Assembly: GCA_963556495.2 (NCBI GenBank)
Contig: OY747712.1
Location: forward strand, 27,051,735 to 27,115,734
Direction of reading: 5' to 3'
Length of the DNA stretch: 64,000 nt
From: Valencia hispanica
Lineage: Eukaryota > Chordata > Actinopteri > Cyprinodontiformes > Valenciidae
Shown here: positions 22,876 through 36,068 of the stretch, piece after piece
Position numbering within the stretch: the first letter of the stretch is position 1
Layout: each line of letters opens with the position of its first letter
Translations under genes and position numbers: made by a program
The notes under the pieces: model-generated
The model's database searches: none
What the model was told of the DNA's origin: nothing
Seen by the model: only the letters and a program-made list of their open reading frames with translations

Positions 22876-24979
22876 TAAATGTAAATTTTACTACTTGCAC
22901 ACAAACTTCATTTGTTCTGTTTTTATTTTCCTAAGTATTCAACTTTGCAGGGATATAACAGGTACAGCTAAATGGAAAGGATCTCACAGAAATATCTATC
23001 TGCACTCCAGCTACAGGCGTTAATCATCATTATGCAGGTGAATGCCTCCCCACTGTGATGAAGACTACAAAAGGAAATTAACTTTTTTGTTTGAATTTCT
23101 ATCAAAAAAGAATATTCTCTTAGATAAAAAGACTAGTAAAACAAATTGAATAAAGAATCACATCATGTATCCTGATACCTTGGCTGATTTCTTTTGATAT
23201 TCTCATGATGTCACACTAGGAAAAATAGAGTGCTTGAGGTGATGAGCACGGACCACTATGATAAAAATATGCATGAGAGATCAAATTGAAGCACGTTAGT
23301 CTTTTTAAAAAAATGTATTTTGGTCAATAAGCACTAAAACAGTCTGTTTTCTTTTTTTTAGTTTAGCCAATAAGAATTAAGAAAATTGACACAAAAAATG
23401 TTGTTTATTGAACAGAAATTGATTTTCTTTTTAACATACAGTATTACAAGATATGAAGATGGATCTGAGAAACAACATTAAGTATTTAAAAAATGTCTGA
23501 GTTTTTAATTGAGAATTAACAAGTCAAACATCTCTTTTAAAATACAAGAATATGGAAAAAAAAGATTCTGTTTTAAGCAGCTATGTTTAAAAGGGTGTTC
23601 AGTATCTCTGAGTGTATCTGCAGTTCCTCACACTATCTGATTAAAGATACAGTAGTCTTAGTATCAGGTGTTGGTAACACACTTCGAAGCTCTGCAGGAA
23701 CGGATATGTACCCGGATACTGACAGGATTCCTCAGAGAGCATGAGGTGACAACTGAGGCTCTGTCTGATTTCGATAAACTCAAGCTACAGCTCAAGGCTG
23801 ATGTTGATCTGGTCAGGCAGCCTGAGCCGGAGATATGCATCTGCTTTGACATGAATTTGAGCTTGAGAAAGAACCCTCACATAAATCCCCACAGGACTAG
23901 CAGTGTAAAGGCTGCATCACTATTTTCTATCACTAATTCCAAGTAGGGCTATCAAGTTCCCCAATTTTGCTTAGATTAAAAAGAGAATATTCACATTAAA
24001 TATTGTCTTGACAATTTCGTTTGCCACTTTGCCAAAACTGAAAACTTGTTGCATTTTTAAACATTTATTCTAGGTATCTCATGAGTTTTAAACAAGTAGA
24101 CAAAGAGAAGCAAAGAAAAGATGCATACTTGCATACTTTATAGACATTGTCATTTATTTGCAGAGAAAAATCACTTCAAATATATTATTTTTCTGTAAAT
24201 ATTTTTAATATATAGTATACTAGTTTAATGATAATAATTTCAAAGACAATATCTGCTGAGTGTTGCCTTGAGATCCATCAGCTTTAAGTTGTACGTATAT
24301 CAAATTTTATTACTGTCAATGTTAGATAAATATTTAATGCAGTGCATATTGTGTGCAGGAGTAGCTGATGCAGCAGTAATTACAATTTTTCCATTTAATT
24401 GTTGATCAGTGCTGCTAATCAGATCATTTTAAAAATTTTTTTTTTAAACTGCATGATGTTTGTAAGGTTTTCATAAAGTGGTCATTTTATGCTTTTCTGT
24501 AACAATTCTGCTGAAATTAGGATCCTTTCGTGGTGATTAAAAAAAGAAATCATGTTAAATTATTTGGTGCTTAAAGATGTTACCTGAGTGAGCCTATTTT
24601 GGTTATGGGCACATATATATATATATATATATATATATAGGTTTTTTCTTTAGGCACATATTACATGTATTGTTTTGTTTACTGCTAGTATAGCATGTCT
24701 GTGACGTGTGCATTTTGCTTATGTCAGTTTTATTACTGGGTAAAGTAATGCAGGGACCAAAGAAAACATTAGGCATACAGTTTCTCCTTTAAAAAGGTAT
24801 CCTATATTTGCTTTTTTGATATTCTTAAATGTTTCAGATCAACAACATTTTTAAGAAACGACTGAACTAACTGGATTAAATACACAAAACTTTAAAAAAA
24901 AAGAAAGAAAAGGATGTCATTTATTAGGGAAAAATAACATCCAAACCAACCTGGCTCTATATTAAAAAAGTAATTGCTC
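22876..24979. other. Non-coding stretch
   Basis: No supported gene. An open frame after a TAG, running 23662-23946, has protein-like composition (EALQERICTRILTGFLREHE, then DFDKLKLQLKADVDLVRQPE) but I do not recognise it. A candidate acceptor (ttagtatcag) precedes it and no clear donor follows. An (AT)n tract lies at 24612-24640. Confidence 0.35.
24612..24640. repeat. (AT)n microsatellite
   Basis: About 14 tandem AT dinucleotides in plain AT-rich DNA. Confidence 0.9.
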
Positions 24980-25730
24980 CATTTGTTAAACGATGCATTA
25001 ACTATAATTAACCACAATTTTTTGGGAAACTGGTTTCCGTTTCAATAACCACACCCTGGACTGATTACTGTCAGCGCTGTATAATCAAAAAATCACATTG
25101 ACAGAATCTGTCTTACAACATAAAGTAGGCTAAAGATCTCCAGAAGAACATATTCTCATTAGATAAGAGTCGAAGTCACTGACATCTGATAGATAAAGTG
25201 GAACGTTTTGGAAGGTGTGCATGTCTTTACATCGGCCATAAAACAGAAAAGTTTTCTTAGAAGCTGCTTTAGGATAAGGATGACTTGCCATTATTGATAG
25301 CACCATGAATTCTGCTCTCTCCCAGAAAAAAACTGTCCATCTGCCTGTTACCTTAAGCTCAAGCACAATTGGGCTTTGCAGCTGGCCAGTGATACAAAAA
25401 TATGCCTATGAAAGGTTAAACAGTTCTGTAAAGCAAAGTGGGTTAAAATTAATCCACAGTGATGTAAAATACTCACTGTCAATTTTTGACACTTAAAAGC
25501 AGCTGTTGCATCCAAGGGTATCTCAAGCAGTTATTAGATTTGGGGGCTGTTAGTTTTTCACTTTATGTTATATTAGTTTACAGGCTTTTCCTCCTTAATG
25601 AATTAAATAATCATTTAAAACATTTATCCTTAATTTACTTGGGTTATCTTTGATAATAAAATGGTTTGATGGTCTGAAACAACTAGGAAAGCAAAAACAC
25701 AAGGAATCTGATTAGAAAACTATCTTTTTT
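24980..25730 (+). mobile_element. Internally deleted Tc1-like relic
   Basis: Pieces of the same old Tc1 group as at 2110-3360 appear in correct order. A 5' region reads 'ccctggactgattactg' and 'aatcaaaaaatcacattgac'. A 'gttttggaaggtgtgcatg' block follows. Then comes 'caccatgaattctgctctct' (25301-25320) with 'cttaagctcaagcacaattg', and a 3' end with 'agttattagatttgggggct'. Long parts of the transposase are missing and the frame is destroyed. Boundaries are approximate. Confidence 0.65.
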
Positions 25731-28315
25731 TTACAGAGCTATAGCTGTTTTGAATATTTCTTCTTATTTTTTAAAACTTGAACCATATTTTACATATCCT
25801 CAAATGCCTCCTAATAAAACCAGTTGAAACGTAAAACTTAAAAATCTTTCAGCCTGATCAATTCATCTTTTCCTGCAGGCCTCAACTTTTAATTGTTATT
25901 GCATACTGTAGCAGGAAGACAAAGCAATTCAGGAATCATAGAAACTTGTGTAATTTTGTGAATTAAAAAACAACAACTATATGATCAGAGAAACTAATGA
26001 AGAAACAGAGAGAATAATTAAACATAAACTAGATTGGATTTCTTTGTTAGTCAGTGCATCCATGGAGACTGAAAGTTGTCTAATGATAAAAACCTTCTGA
26101 GAACCATAATACATATGCATATACTTCTAATTTGCTTTCAACTATTCTCCATTGTATCTCTATTGATAATTTGTTAAAGAAATAGAACAGTGCTGATATA
26201 ACAAATATACTTTTATTTTCCTTTTAGCAAACTGAATAGCATTGTGCATTTTGACCTCTGGATATTTAATCATTTGTAGCTCTCTGCTTTAAGCCGCTGT
26301 TGATTTCTGCTTTATAGCTTTTACCATTCTGCTTGGTTTCCAAATTCTTAAAAGGCTGCAAAAATGTACCAACGACTTGAAACTTTCTTTCCTTGCTATA
26401 ATCTTACGACCCTCTTGTAAGCTATTGATGCCCACAGAGTAATTTATGAGGCTTGTAAACCCAGTTTACAAGGACCGGATCTAACGATTATGCTCTGTAA
26501 ACTAATCCTGACTCACTGTGTGGCATCCTTAAGGAATAAATTAACAGCTTCTTTGTTGACAACATTTTCTCACTTTCCTTTTTAATTGTTTAACTTTCAC
26601 CATCTAATCTCTTTACATTGTGCTAATTGTGATCATTCAGTGTTTTATGGTCATTTTGTGTTTCAGGTACCATCAGGTGGGTTTGTTAGCTAAAAGCTGC
26701 TAACATCAAAGATAGTTTTTAAATAATGAAGTCAGGATAGACATGGAGATATTTGGTCAAACACACTGAGCTGAAATGAAGCACAATTACAGCAGTCATA
26801 ACAGACTATTTTAAACATATTTTTTTTTCATTTTACGTCTTTGTAAGTTTAAATAAAATATTCTGACACAATATACTCATGTATATTAAATATAGCCTAC
26901 AGTTCAACGTGGGGCGGGCTTTAAGCCTAGCTTATTATTCTCTGTCAGCAAGTTTGCAGCCACACGAACAAGTATTGATGGAGATGTTTTCCTTTATTTA
27001 TCCATATCCAAGTAATTCTCCACCAGGACAGCAGGGGATGCAGATCTTTTCAGGTGAATTCTCTGGTTGACTACAGTAAATTTACCTATGCTTGTTAACG
27101 CAATTCCACTCAAGGAGCAATAACTGACAGAAAGCGAGTTTATAATGAGTTGTGAAGCTTTTTACTAAAAGTGCAGCTCACTGAATGCTCTAAAACGCAT
27201 GTAAACAAACAAACACAGTGGTCTGTTTTGTTGTTCTCTACACTTACAGGTGATCAAAATCGCCAAATGACCATATTAGATAAACTGACCTTGCAATATA
27301 AAGCATCTAGTGCCCAAAAGCTACATTGACTACAAACTACATCAACCATAGAGCACCATTCTGGTGAAATGATCTGGAGCTGATGTTGGGCTGACCAATC
27401 ACAGACCTGCGTTCCTGTTTTGACCCCTTAGACCTTCCTTATGGTTTCTGTGTCCCCTACATGAGTGGTGGCAAACTTTAAATCATCACTTCCTATGTCT
27501 TTCTTCTCGAGAGTCTTACAAAAAGGCAATCTTGGGAAGGGGACAACTTATTGTTGTCATGCTGACAGATTACCTCAGCTGTGCTGTGCCCCTCTGTAGG
27601 TCCTCCAAAATTACAACTAGCCTACATGTTGCTTCTCTGGTTAATGGTCTCCTTGTCTGACCTGTCAGTTAAGGTCTTGTAGGTTTATATTTGTGTCATT
27701 ATTTTCAGATGATGGAGTGAACTGGGATATCTGTGAAATCAAAGCTTGGGAAATTGTAAATGGGGATAAAGAAGATAAAAAAGAAGTAAGTGGTTGTAAT
27801 GCTAAATAGGTTTTGAGTGGTATAGATGCTTTTGCAAGGCATAATCGAAACAAGTATGAGTAACTGACAGCTTTTTTCTTTACCTCTGGATGGAAATGTG
27901 CTTTTCGCTGCACAACATTCCTGACTCTTCTAGCATCCTGTGCAGCTTTTATCCTGTAAGCACTGAGAGCTTTAGGATGATATCTTCCGAGATTTAAGTA
28001 TTTTATTGCACACTGCATTATCCTGGAAACACCAGGGTGTGTCTTTGGGTCTCATCTGGAGGCGACTGAGATCCTGAATTTATAATAAGGACATAAGCTG
28101 CTTTGAGGAGAGATTAAAAAGTCAACCTTATCCAATACCAGAAAAGGATAAGGGTCTTGACATGCTATAAATGGACTGCAGGGATTGAGTGTAAAAAGTT
28201 GAATAACCTTCCCAATGTGGGTATTGTCAGCCAACTTTAGAAAGTTTCTCTCATAGCTGTTTTCCCCAAGGACAAACTTTGTCTTCAGAGGAGTCACATT
28301 TTACACATTTGGGCA

Positions 28316-28317
<2 letters not shown>
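25731..28317. other. Non-coding stretch
   Basis: No supported gene. The 27665-28018 minus frame (117 codons) has no family signature and no good splice context, and I treat it as chance. Confidence 0.4.
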
Positions 28318-28380
<63 letters not shown>

Positions 28381-29384
28381 CCACCTTTTGCTGCAATTCC
28401 AGCTGCCAGTCTTTTAGGGTATGTCTCTACCAGCTTTGCACATCTACAGACTGAAATTCTTGCCCATTCTTCTTTGCAAAACAGCTCCAGCTCAGTCAGA
28501 TTAGATGGACAGCATTTGTGAACAGCAGTTTTCCGATCTTGCAACAGATTCTCGATTGGATCTAGATCTGGACTTTGACTGGGCCATTCTAACACATGGA
28601 TATGTTTTGTTTTAAACCATTCCATTGTTACCCTGGCTTTAATTTTAGGGTCGTTGTCCTGTTGGAAGGTGAACCTCCGCCCCAGTCTCAAGTCTTTTGC
28701 AGACTCCAAGAGGTTTTCTTCCAAGATTGCCCTGTATTTGGCTCCATCCATCTTCCCATCAACTCTGACCAGCTTCCCTGTCCCTGCTGAAGAGAAGCAC
28801 CCCCGGACCATGATGCTGCCACCACCATATTTGACAGTGGGGATGGTGTGTTCAGAGTGATGTGCAGTGTTAGTTTTCCGCCACACATAGCGTTTTGCAT
28901 TTTGGCCAAAAAGTTCCATTTTGGTCTCATCTGACCAGAGCACCTTCTTCCACATGTTTGCTGTGTCCCCCACATGGCTTGTGGCAAACTGCCAACGGGA
29001 CTTCTTATGGTTTTCTTTTAACAATGACTTTCTTCTTGCCACTCTTCCATAAAGGCCAACTTTGTGCAGTGCACGACTAATAGTTGTCCTATGGACAGAT
29101 TCCCCCACCTGAGCAGTAGATCTCTGCAGCTCGTCCAGAGTTACCATGGGCCTCTTGGCTGCATTTCTGATCAGCGCTCTCCTTGTTCGGCCTGTGAGTT
29201 TAGGTGGACGGCCTTGTCTTGGTAGGTTTACAGTTGTGCCATACTCCTTCCATTTCTGAATGATCGCTTGAACAGTGCTCCATGGGATGTTCAAGGCTTG
29301 GGAAATCTTTTTGTAGCCTAAGCCTGCTTTACATTTCTCAATAACTTTATCCCTGACCTGTCTGGTGTGTTCTTTGGACTTCAT
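28251..29384 (-). pseudogene. Tc1-family transposase, near-complete frame reading into microsatellite
   Basis: The frame opens at the family start codon (MKSKEHTRQVRDKVIEKCKA). The first helix-turn-helix (GLGYKKISQALNIPWSTVQA, residues 21-40) is intact, followed by the GRPPKLTGR AT-hook-like linker and a second helix-turn-helix region. The catalytic residues D152, D243 and E278 are all present with the DD34E spacing. Substitutions at normally conserved places include PKIKA for PKHKA and ENLLQDRK for ENLWQDLK. After residue ~335 (AAKGG) the true C-terminus STKL is lost, and the frame continues through the TA repeat as YIYIYI and then unrelated sequence. About 335 of the normal ~340 codons remain, but missing terminal repeats and substitutions make it a relic. 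Confidence 0.85.
28318..28380. repeat. (TA)n microsatellite
   Basis: About 60 bases of TA dinucleotide repeat, with one interruption (atgtatatata) at its right edge. It directly abuts the truncated 3' end of Tc1 copy B. Confidence 0.95.
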
Positions 29385-29435
29385 GGTGTTGTTGCTCCCA
29401 ACATTCTCTTAGACAACCTCTGAGGCCATCACAGG
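28381..29435 (-). mobile_element. Tc1-like element copy B, both terminal repeats missing
   Basis: On the minus strand, homology to the sister copies runs from 'cctgtgatggcctcagaggt' in the 5' leader to 'gcagcaaaaggtgg' near the end of the transposase gene. Then the sequence changes abruptly to a TA microsatellite on one side and unrelated DNA on the other. Both ~225-bp terminal repeats are therefore absent. The transposase frame is almost complete. Confidence 0.9.
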
Positions 29436-30786
29436 AAAATGATTTTACCTACCTAATGACAAGAAAATCAAATTCTATTCAGGATCAATTTAAACTTCAA
29501 AGGCAACAAGTTTTATGAGCAGAATTATCAACAAGGCATATCAAAACAGAAAGAAAGCAAGCATCCACACTTTGCTATTGATGCAGGAGATTCTACATAA
29601 ACTCAAAACTACAATTTGAAATTGATGCAATGTATTGTGAAATTTATTTTCATAACCTAAAGATTTTGGTTTTACAAAAGCATGGCTTCTTTACTTTCAT
29701 ATGAAAAATGTATGCTTATATTTTAACATAATACAAGGTAGTTTGTAAGAGCTGTACAAAACTATTAAGTTATTTCCAATAAATTGTGATTATTATTATT
29801 ATTATAAAAAAATTTTAATAAAATTTTTTTATCCCACAGTTTTTTTTCGCATTATTCATCAACTGTTTTCTTACCTAAATCCAGTCCTTGGCTTTGCTCT
29901 CCCTCTGCCAACCCCGGAAGAGGCCCAGCACTGAAACTCAAGCCTCCTTCATGCTTGGGGAGTGAGCAGGCCCTTCTTTTTCACCCGATGAGGCGGGGTT
30001 TCCCCGGCTGGACGTAGTGTGTGGAAGGATCACGTTACTCCAGCCAGATCCTCCCCAACCCCTCAGGCGCCCCAGCCAGCCAGGAGGAGGCAGTATACAG
30101 CCTAGGACTGGTGCATGTTTTTGTGAGGGTAGCTACAAATTGTGATTATTATATATTGTCTGTTAAACTGTTCACCTCTCATATGCTAACCCAAAAAAAT
30201 AGATACTTTTTAGGCTAAGGAATAAGTTTATGTGGTAAAGCATGACATTTTGAAATCAAAAGTAAAGCAGAAAAATGGGGAAAAATGGCAAAAAAATAAT
30301 AAAATCAATTTTCTGGACGCTAGCTTTGGGCAGCTCATAACAGGCAAAAGGGGCTATTTTCCTCACTAGGTTGCTACTTATTAGAATTTTGTCTGGATAT
30401 CTATAAAATGTTTTGTGGTTATGGTGACTTATTGCACATTAGGCTCAGTTTTTGTGTTTGGCTAATGAGTGATGGTAGGGGACTGGCCTTCATTTAATCG
30501 AGTCAATACATTGGGATTTCATGCTATCCTTAATTTGCTTTGCTCACGTCAATTTGATGCATCAGTTTGAACTTTCCACTGCACATGTTACTAGCTCAAG
30601 AGATGATGCAGCTGTCAAACAGCATTCACTCTGCTTGAACCATGTTCGCTGTGCTTCTGTACTTATTCATGTGGGCAATGAGCTCACCAGGAAGGGTGAT
30701 CATTTTGCAGAATCAAATTAAGCACATCTTGAAGCTAATTATAAAAATTATCCTTACCGGGTTTTGAGCTTGTCTTGGCTTGTGCT
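29436..30786. other. Non-coding stretch with a GC-rich block
   Basis: 29886-30115 is clearly richer in GC than its surroundings, with phrases such as 'ccccggaagaggcccagcac' and 'aacccctcaggcgccccagc'. I cannot assign it to a gene or repeat. The remainder is AT-rich with no supported feature. Confidence 0.4.
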
Positions 30787-31205
30787 AGGGCTGGACAATA
30801 TTAGGAAAATATGATTATGATTGACCCACATTTTCCTCAATCTTCTCTTTCTATTCCATAATTTCAATGTCCTCACCTCTCTCCCTGAGCTTTCTGATCT
30901 TGGCTTGTACGATATCTATGTGGATATAATGGACAGAGAAAGTCCATTCATGGGGTCAAATATGTTACTGAAAGCAGAGTTTTAACTCCTCATTGCCTAG
31001 ATTTATTAACATTTCTACTAAAAATGAATGTTTGTGGTTTTGTTGTCAAGCAGATGCCTAAATTAGGTAGATTGTCGAACATTACTTTTAATGATTATTG
31101 CACATCCAAATGATACACATTTAGGTACGATGCATATTAGCAACAATAGGCCCTGTACACATTGCTATTGAAATATTGACTGTGATTCAATATATTGTGC
31201 AGCTC
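30787..31205. mobile_element. MITE with GGGCTGGACAATAT-type ends
   Basis: The left end gggctggacaatat and the right end atattgtgcagctc form an inverted repeat with two mismatches in 14 bases, each adjoining TA. The 419-bp interior has no coding capacity. Ends of this style ('gggctgcacgatat') are common in fish non-autonomous elements, but the superfamily is not certain from the sequence. Confidence 0.5.
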
Positions 31206-32368
31206 TAGTTGGTGTGTAAACAGAAGTCATGTTCTATTGATGGCCACAGCCCCCAGGTGGCTTGACACTGGTTTTAATGCAGTGATGGTTTGGAGTGCCT
31301 CTTTCTTCAACCATCAAGCCAACCTTGACTTTACTGTTGCCAAAGTAGTAGACCATCAACTTTATGTATATGGAAGCTAGTTAAATAGTTATTGTTTTGA
31401 TTCAGAGAGTCTTGGTTCTGTTAAACCCATGGTAGATATGAAGCCTTTGATAAATACATAGTCATTTATATATTTTCACCCCACATAATGTCCAGGTCAA
31501 ACATTACAAGATGACACAAAAATGTCCATATTTTTTGTAAACAGCTTTACACTCTGACTAATAATCTATTTTCCACCAGCACTCTGGGTATCCAGTACTG
31601 GTGCATCGGCTTCCCCGGAGGCAACAGCAGTAGGAGTGAATAAGCACTATTCAATGATATCCATATGATTTCTTGCATTATTTCCCATGATTCCTGCTGA
31701 TGGTGAACTGGGTAAGGAACGTAGGACCATCCTTGCTAGAGATAATCACCTTTCTTAGTATATAATATAGCAATATCATTTATAGTTATTCTGTGACCTG
31801 AATCTGTTTCTGGGGAAACATAATGGAAAGCCTCCTAAGTTGAAAGCTCCAAATAAAATAAAACACACACAGTTTTAACTTAAAAAAATAGGGCATTATA
31901 AATTTAAAGTTGCTTTGTCTGAACAACTTATACATTTTCTAAATGTTCCTGAGTAATATGAATCAAAGCCATTGTTGTTAAGCAAGCTTGGCTTCCCAGA
32001 AGCATTGATGATGAGGATCAAGAATGGATTTTAAAAGGGCAGAGACCTACAAAAAGTTAATTTATTTTCTATTGTAAGCCCATGTGCATGTATGTGTGTC
32101 TAAACAATTTTAGACAAGACAATGCTAGATTAATTATTTCCCCTGGAAAGTTTTTTCTTGGTAAAAGACCAATAATGAGGCTGATTAAAGACTCCAGCTC
32201 TTGTTAATTACCCATCTGTAATGTCCAGACAGTGAGGAAGTAGCTCTGCCTTCAGTCCGAGAACTTCTCTGCATTTAATCACTTTGCGAAGCACAGAGGC
32301 GTGTGTATTTCTTATTTTGTTTTTAGTCAAATTGATGACCTGAGAGTACAGTAACGATCTGTGATGAA

Positions 32369-32420
<52 letters not shown>

Positions 32421-35400
32421 CAGAGAGAGAGAGAGACAGAGAGAGACAAAGGGTGAGACGGAGAGAAAGGGAGAGATAGCTGCATTTCATGAGACAGGTG
32501 TTCCACCAGTCGGACAGCTGAAGGAGTCACGGCGGGCCAGAGGGCGAAGGCGACATGACTGATGGCTGATTTGGCTGCACTGACAGCCGGCAGAGTGGCT
32601 GAGTGGGAACAGATTGTCCCTAAATCAACAGCCGTCACGGATTGATAGGCTTCTAAAAGCAGAATACATTATGAGCAGTTAAAACGTCATTCATGCTGAT
32701 GTATTTTTATTTCTTTTCTTTGCATGTTTTAAAGTCAATTTTCTCTCCAGTAAATCCTGAGGGTCACCTTGTCTCGTGACAGTTTCACTGAAGTCCAAAC
32801 ACAGTCTAACAAGCTGTGATGGAGCCAAGATCTTCCATATCCCAAACTGCAGCACATAATCCACTCTTCATAGAAAATAATGATAGTCATTATTGCCCTA
32901 TATTTAGCTTCTGCTGTGAAGAATCATTGAAATATGTCTGTAGGGTAGCATGTATGCATTGGACCAATCATTAGTTTATTCTTCATTCTATTCTCATGTG
33001 TAAGCCTGCACACCTTTAACTCAAGCTGTCTCGATGCTGTTGGAGAACTCTGGATCACATCCACTCCCATTTGTTTATCTTGACACTGACTCTTGCAGAG
33101 TTTTAATATTGATTTTGCATGCTAGGCTTTGCATTATATATAATATAACTACTATAGTTAAATTGCTGATGTGTTGCATCAGTGCATGAGCCAAAGTGGA
33201 GCCTGAACTTTTAGCACTTGTCTCCCCAGATTTCTAAGCATTCTAGTATTACCTGAGACAACTAGACTGTTTCGGTGCACATCACTCAGACCAAAACTGG
33301 ATTTTCTTTTAAGTTAATTTTTACAAATTTTATCAGAAATTATTTTTTCAAAATCTTAATGTGTCTCTTCTTTTTGGTGCATTTTATTTAACTCTTCATT
33401 CATACATTATTAAAATGTGCAGTTTGATCTAATTATCATGTCAATTTATTCTCTTATCCAAGAGTTTCAATCGTAACATTAACGATTTCAGAAAACCTTT
33501 TAAAAACATTAGAATTTTAGACTTATTCAAAAATACTAAAACACAGGAACTAAAACGTTCCTGTACTTGGCTATGATGTCATTAAAATATGAAGGAAGGA
33601 GAGGTATTTTTTTACCATATAGCTTTAGTTGACTTCCTTAAGTTTACCATTGTTAGAGTTTTGCTCAAAGATGAGTTGGTACAACCACATGTTTAACCTA
33701 TCTTGAAATGATGAGTTTGAAGTTTAAGAAGGCAAATCAATGTCTTTTCTTTTAACAACATGGTTTAAAGAATCCCGGTGTTTTCAGAAACAGGGTTGTA
33801 GTTTATTCATATATATAGGCAGAACTTTCATTGATATAGAAATGATCATTTTTTTGATAACAGTAACCATTTTAATAATCATATCATAATACAGCTTATT
33901 TTACTCTTTATTTCCTTTTCATTCTTATAGTTTCTGCCAAGACTTGAAAGCACTATTAAAAATGTTCACTATGGTGTTTATGACTCCGCAGAGTCTGAAA
34001 CAAACAAGTCTTCAGGCCAAATGATCAATTTATAAACTATTCAAGTTTTTCTACTGACTTTATAAATGTCATATATGCTTAGATTGTTTTTAATGACTAC
34101 TAAATGGGGAAACCTTTTCAATAGTACAATGACTTTAACTACCTTTAAAGATCGTCAAATCTAATATTCATTGCAGCATTGGTTTATGTTGCATTAGATT
34201 GCCCAGCTATTGATGCCCTTCATCACAGTAGCAGCATCACCCTGTCTTTATGATGGAAATAAAACTCATCTGTAATATATTTATATAAACATGGAAAGAT
34301 AATGGTTTTCCAGAGGGCAGCTGATAAGGATCACTTTTCCAGGAAATATATGCCAGCTTTTGTTTAGGTGTACTGCTTTGTATTTTCCTCTCCTTATTCA
34401 GACTAGTGACTGCAGGTAGCTAAAGACAGGGATCCAAACGTTTTCGTTCCCCACTCAGAACCTGATGTAATGTGGTTCAATTTGTTCGTGTTTTTATAAA
34501 CCAAAAATAACCTAAATAAAATATATGTAAAAGAAACTATGTGCAAAATACACTCTCTTGTAGCTCATGCTCTTATTTTAATTTGAATCTTCTCCAGCGT
34601 AAAGATGTCAGATTAGTAGTGATCACTGGGGGGAGCTAGCATCCAGTAGAAGACTTTCAGGTTTATTGGCAGTTATATAAAGTGCTGAAAGCTACTCCTC
34701 TGGAAAAAAGCAAACTTTAGTAGGAATGCATTCAAAGCTTAGTGCATTTTAAGCTTCAACAGGATGGATTTATTTAACAAGGTCTGCCTGGAAATGCTGT
34801 AAAATGTAACACATAATCACTGAAATATATAGGATGGATTTAAATGAGTACTAAATAGTTGTAAAAAGCAAAGGTGATGCTTATATTCTTATTCAGCAGC
34901 ATTTGATTTTACCTCCATTTTACCTCTTTTTCAGCTGGTGATTGTCTCTAGGCACCGCTATCAGGCATGTTGTGACAATAGCTCTTGTTCCCTCTATCCT
35001 GCTTTTTCATTTATTAGAGCCTGGCTTCTCTCTTCAGCACTCCTGATGCTTGCCTTCATTTTTATTTAATGCAATTTTAATCTTATCCATTGCTGCCTTT
35101 TTGGGCTTTTTACCTCATTGAGATCTCCAGGCTGTAGAGTAAAATTGAATATCTCACTAAATAACTGTTGGAAGCATGTTGGGATGAACGTAAACAGATC
35201 ATAAAGAAAGAAAAGTGACCGTCACACATAAAGGAATAAAAAGGCTTTCAAGCTCAGGAGGCAGTGGAGCTGTCCACAGCTGTGGTGCTGAAGTTTAGTA
35301 TTGGCAGGGAGCTGTTCATATAGTTCCCTCCCGGCACATTAGAGGCACTGTGCAATCAGTGTTGGGTTTTATGTAGCCATGTTTAGAAGTCCTGTTGTAA

Positions 35401-36068
35401 CTAAAACATGTTTGATCTGCTGCATTTCGAAATTATATCTATACATAGCTTCAAGGTATTTTTGGGTCATAAACCTTTGTGACACTGGAGTGTTTTTCTA
35501 TTGTATTTTGTCTTTTATGCATCAGTGTTATGCACAGTTTAGCTCCCTGAAACTGAATGAGCTGTGGAAACAGGGAGAAAGTAAGGTTAGTTCAAGGCCA
35601 GCCCAAGGCTGACTGGGCCCCTAAGCAGAATTTGATTTCGGAGTCAGCTGGAAGTTAGCTCACTCTGTGTCTTTTAGATAAAACAAAAAGCTTAAGAAAT
35701 CAAATTTCATCTTAGCTTTAAAGTACTTCATTGTAGTTTAGTTTAAAGCTATTACAGAAGCCAATCTTGTCTGGTTTTTTTTTTTTTCAATTATTGTATT
35801 GCATTTTCAAACAATTATGTTTGTATTGTTTATTGTTACTAGAATGTTTTTTGTTGCTCATTTCAAATGACCTGATATTTGTGGGATCTGTTCAAAGCAC
35901 TCTGAGTCACATTTAGATAGGAAAGTGGTTATGTAAATAAAGACTTACTTCCAGATAAGGTCATCTCCCACCACCTACTGCTGTTTAATTGTTTGAACAT
36001 TTTGCATTTAAAAGAACATGTTTTGGATTTAACTAGATGTGTCAATAATTAATTCCTTAAAGTCACTA
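31206..36068. other. Long non-coding stretch
   Basis: No supported gene or clear transposon. A GA-rich microsatellite at 32371-32452 is followed by a GC-richer unique segment (about 32480-32645) that could be a conserved regulatory element. Elsewhere it is AT-rich sequence with chance frames. Confidence 0.4.
32371..32452. repeat. (GA)n microsatellite, interrupted
   Basis: A run of GA repeats with later CAGA interruptions. The frames over it encode only repeated RE or LS residues. Confidence 0.95.

Noticed and set aside
32369..32638. Serine/leucine-rich frame on the minus strand
   Set aside because: Most of it is the GA microsatellite; no other coding evidence.
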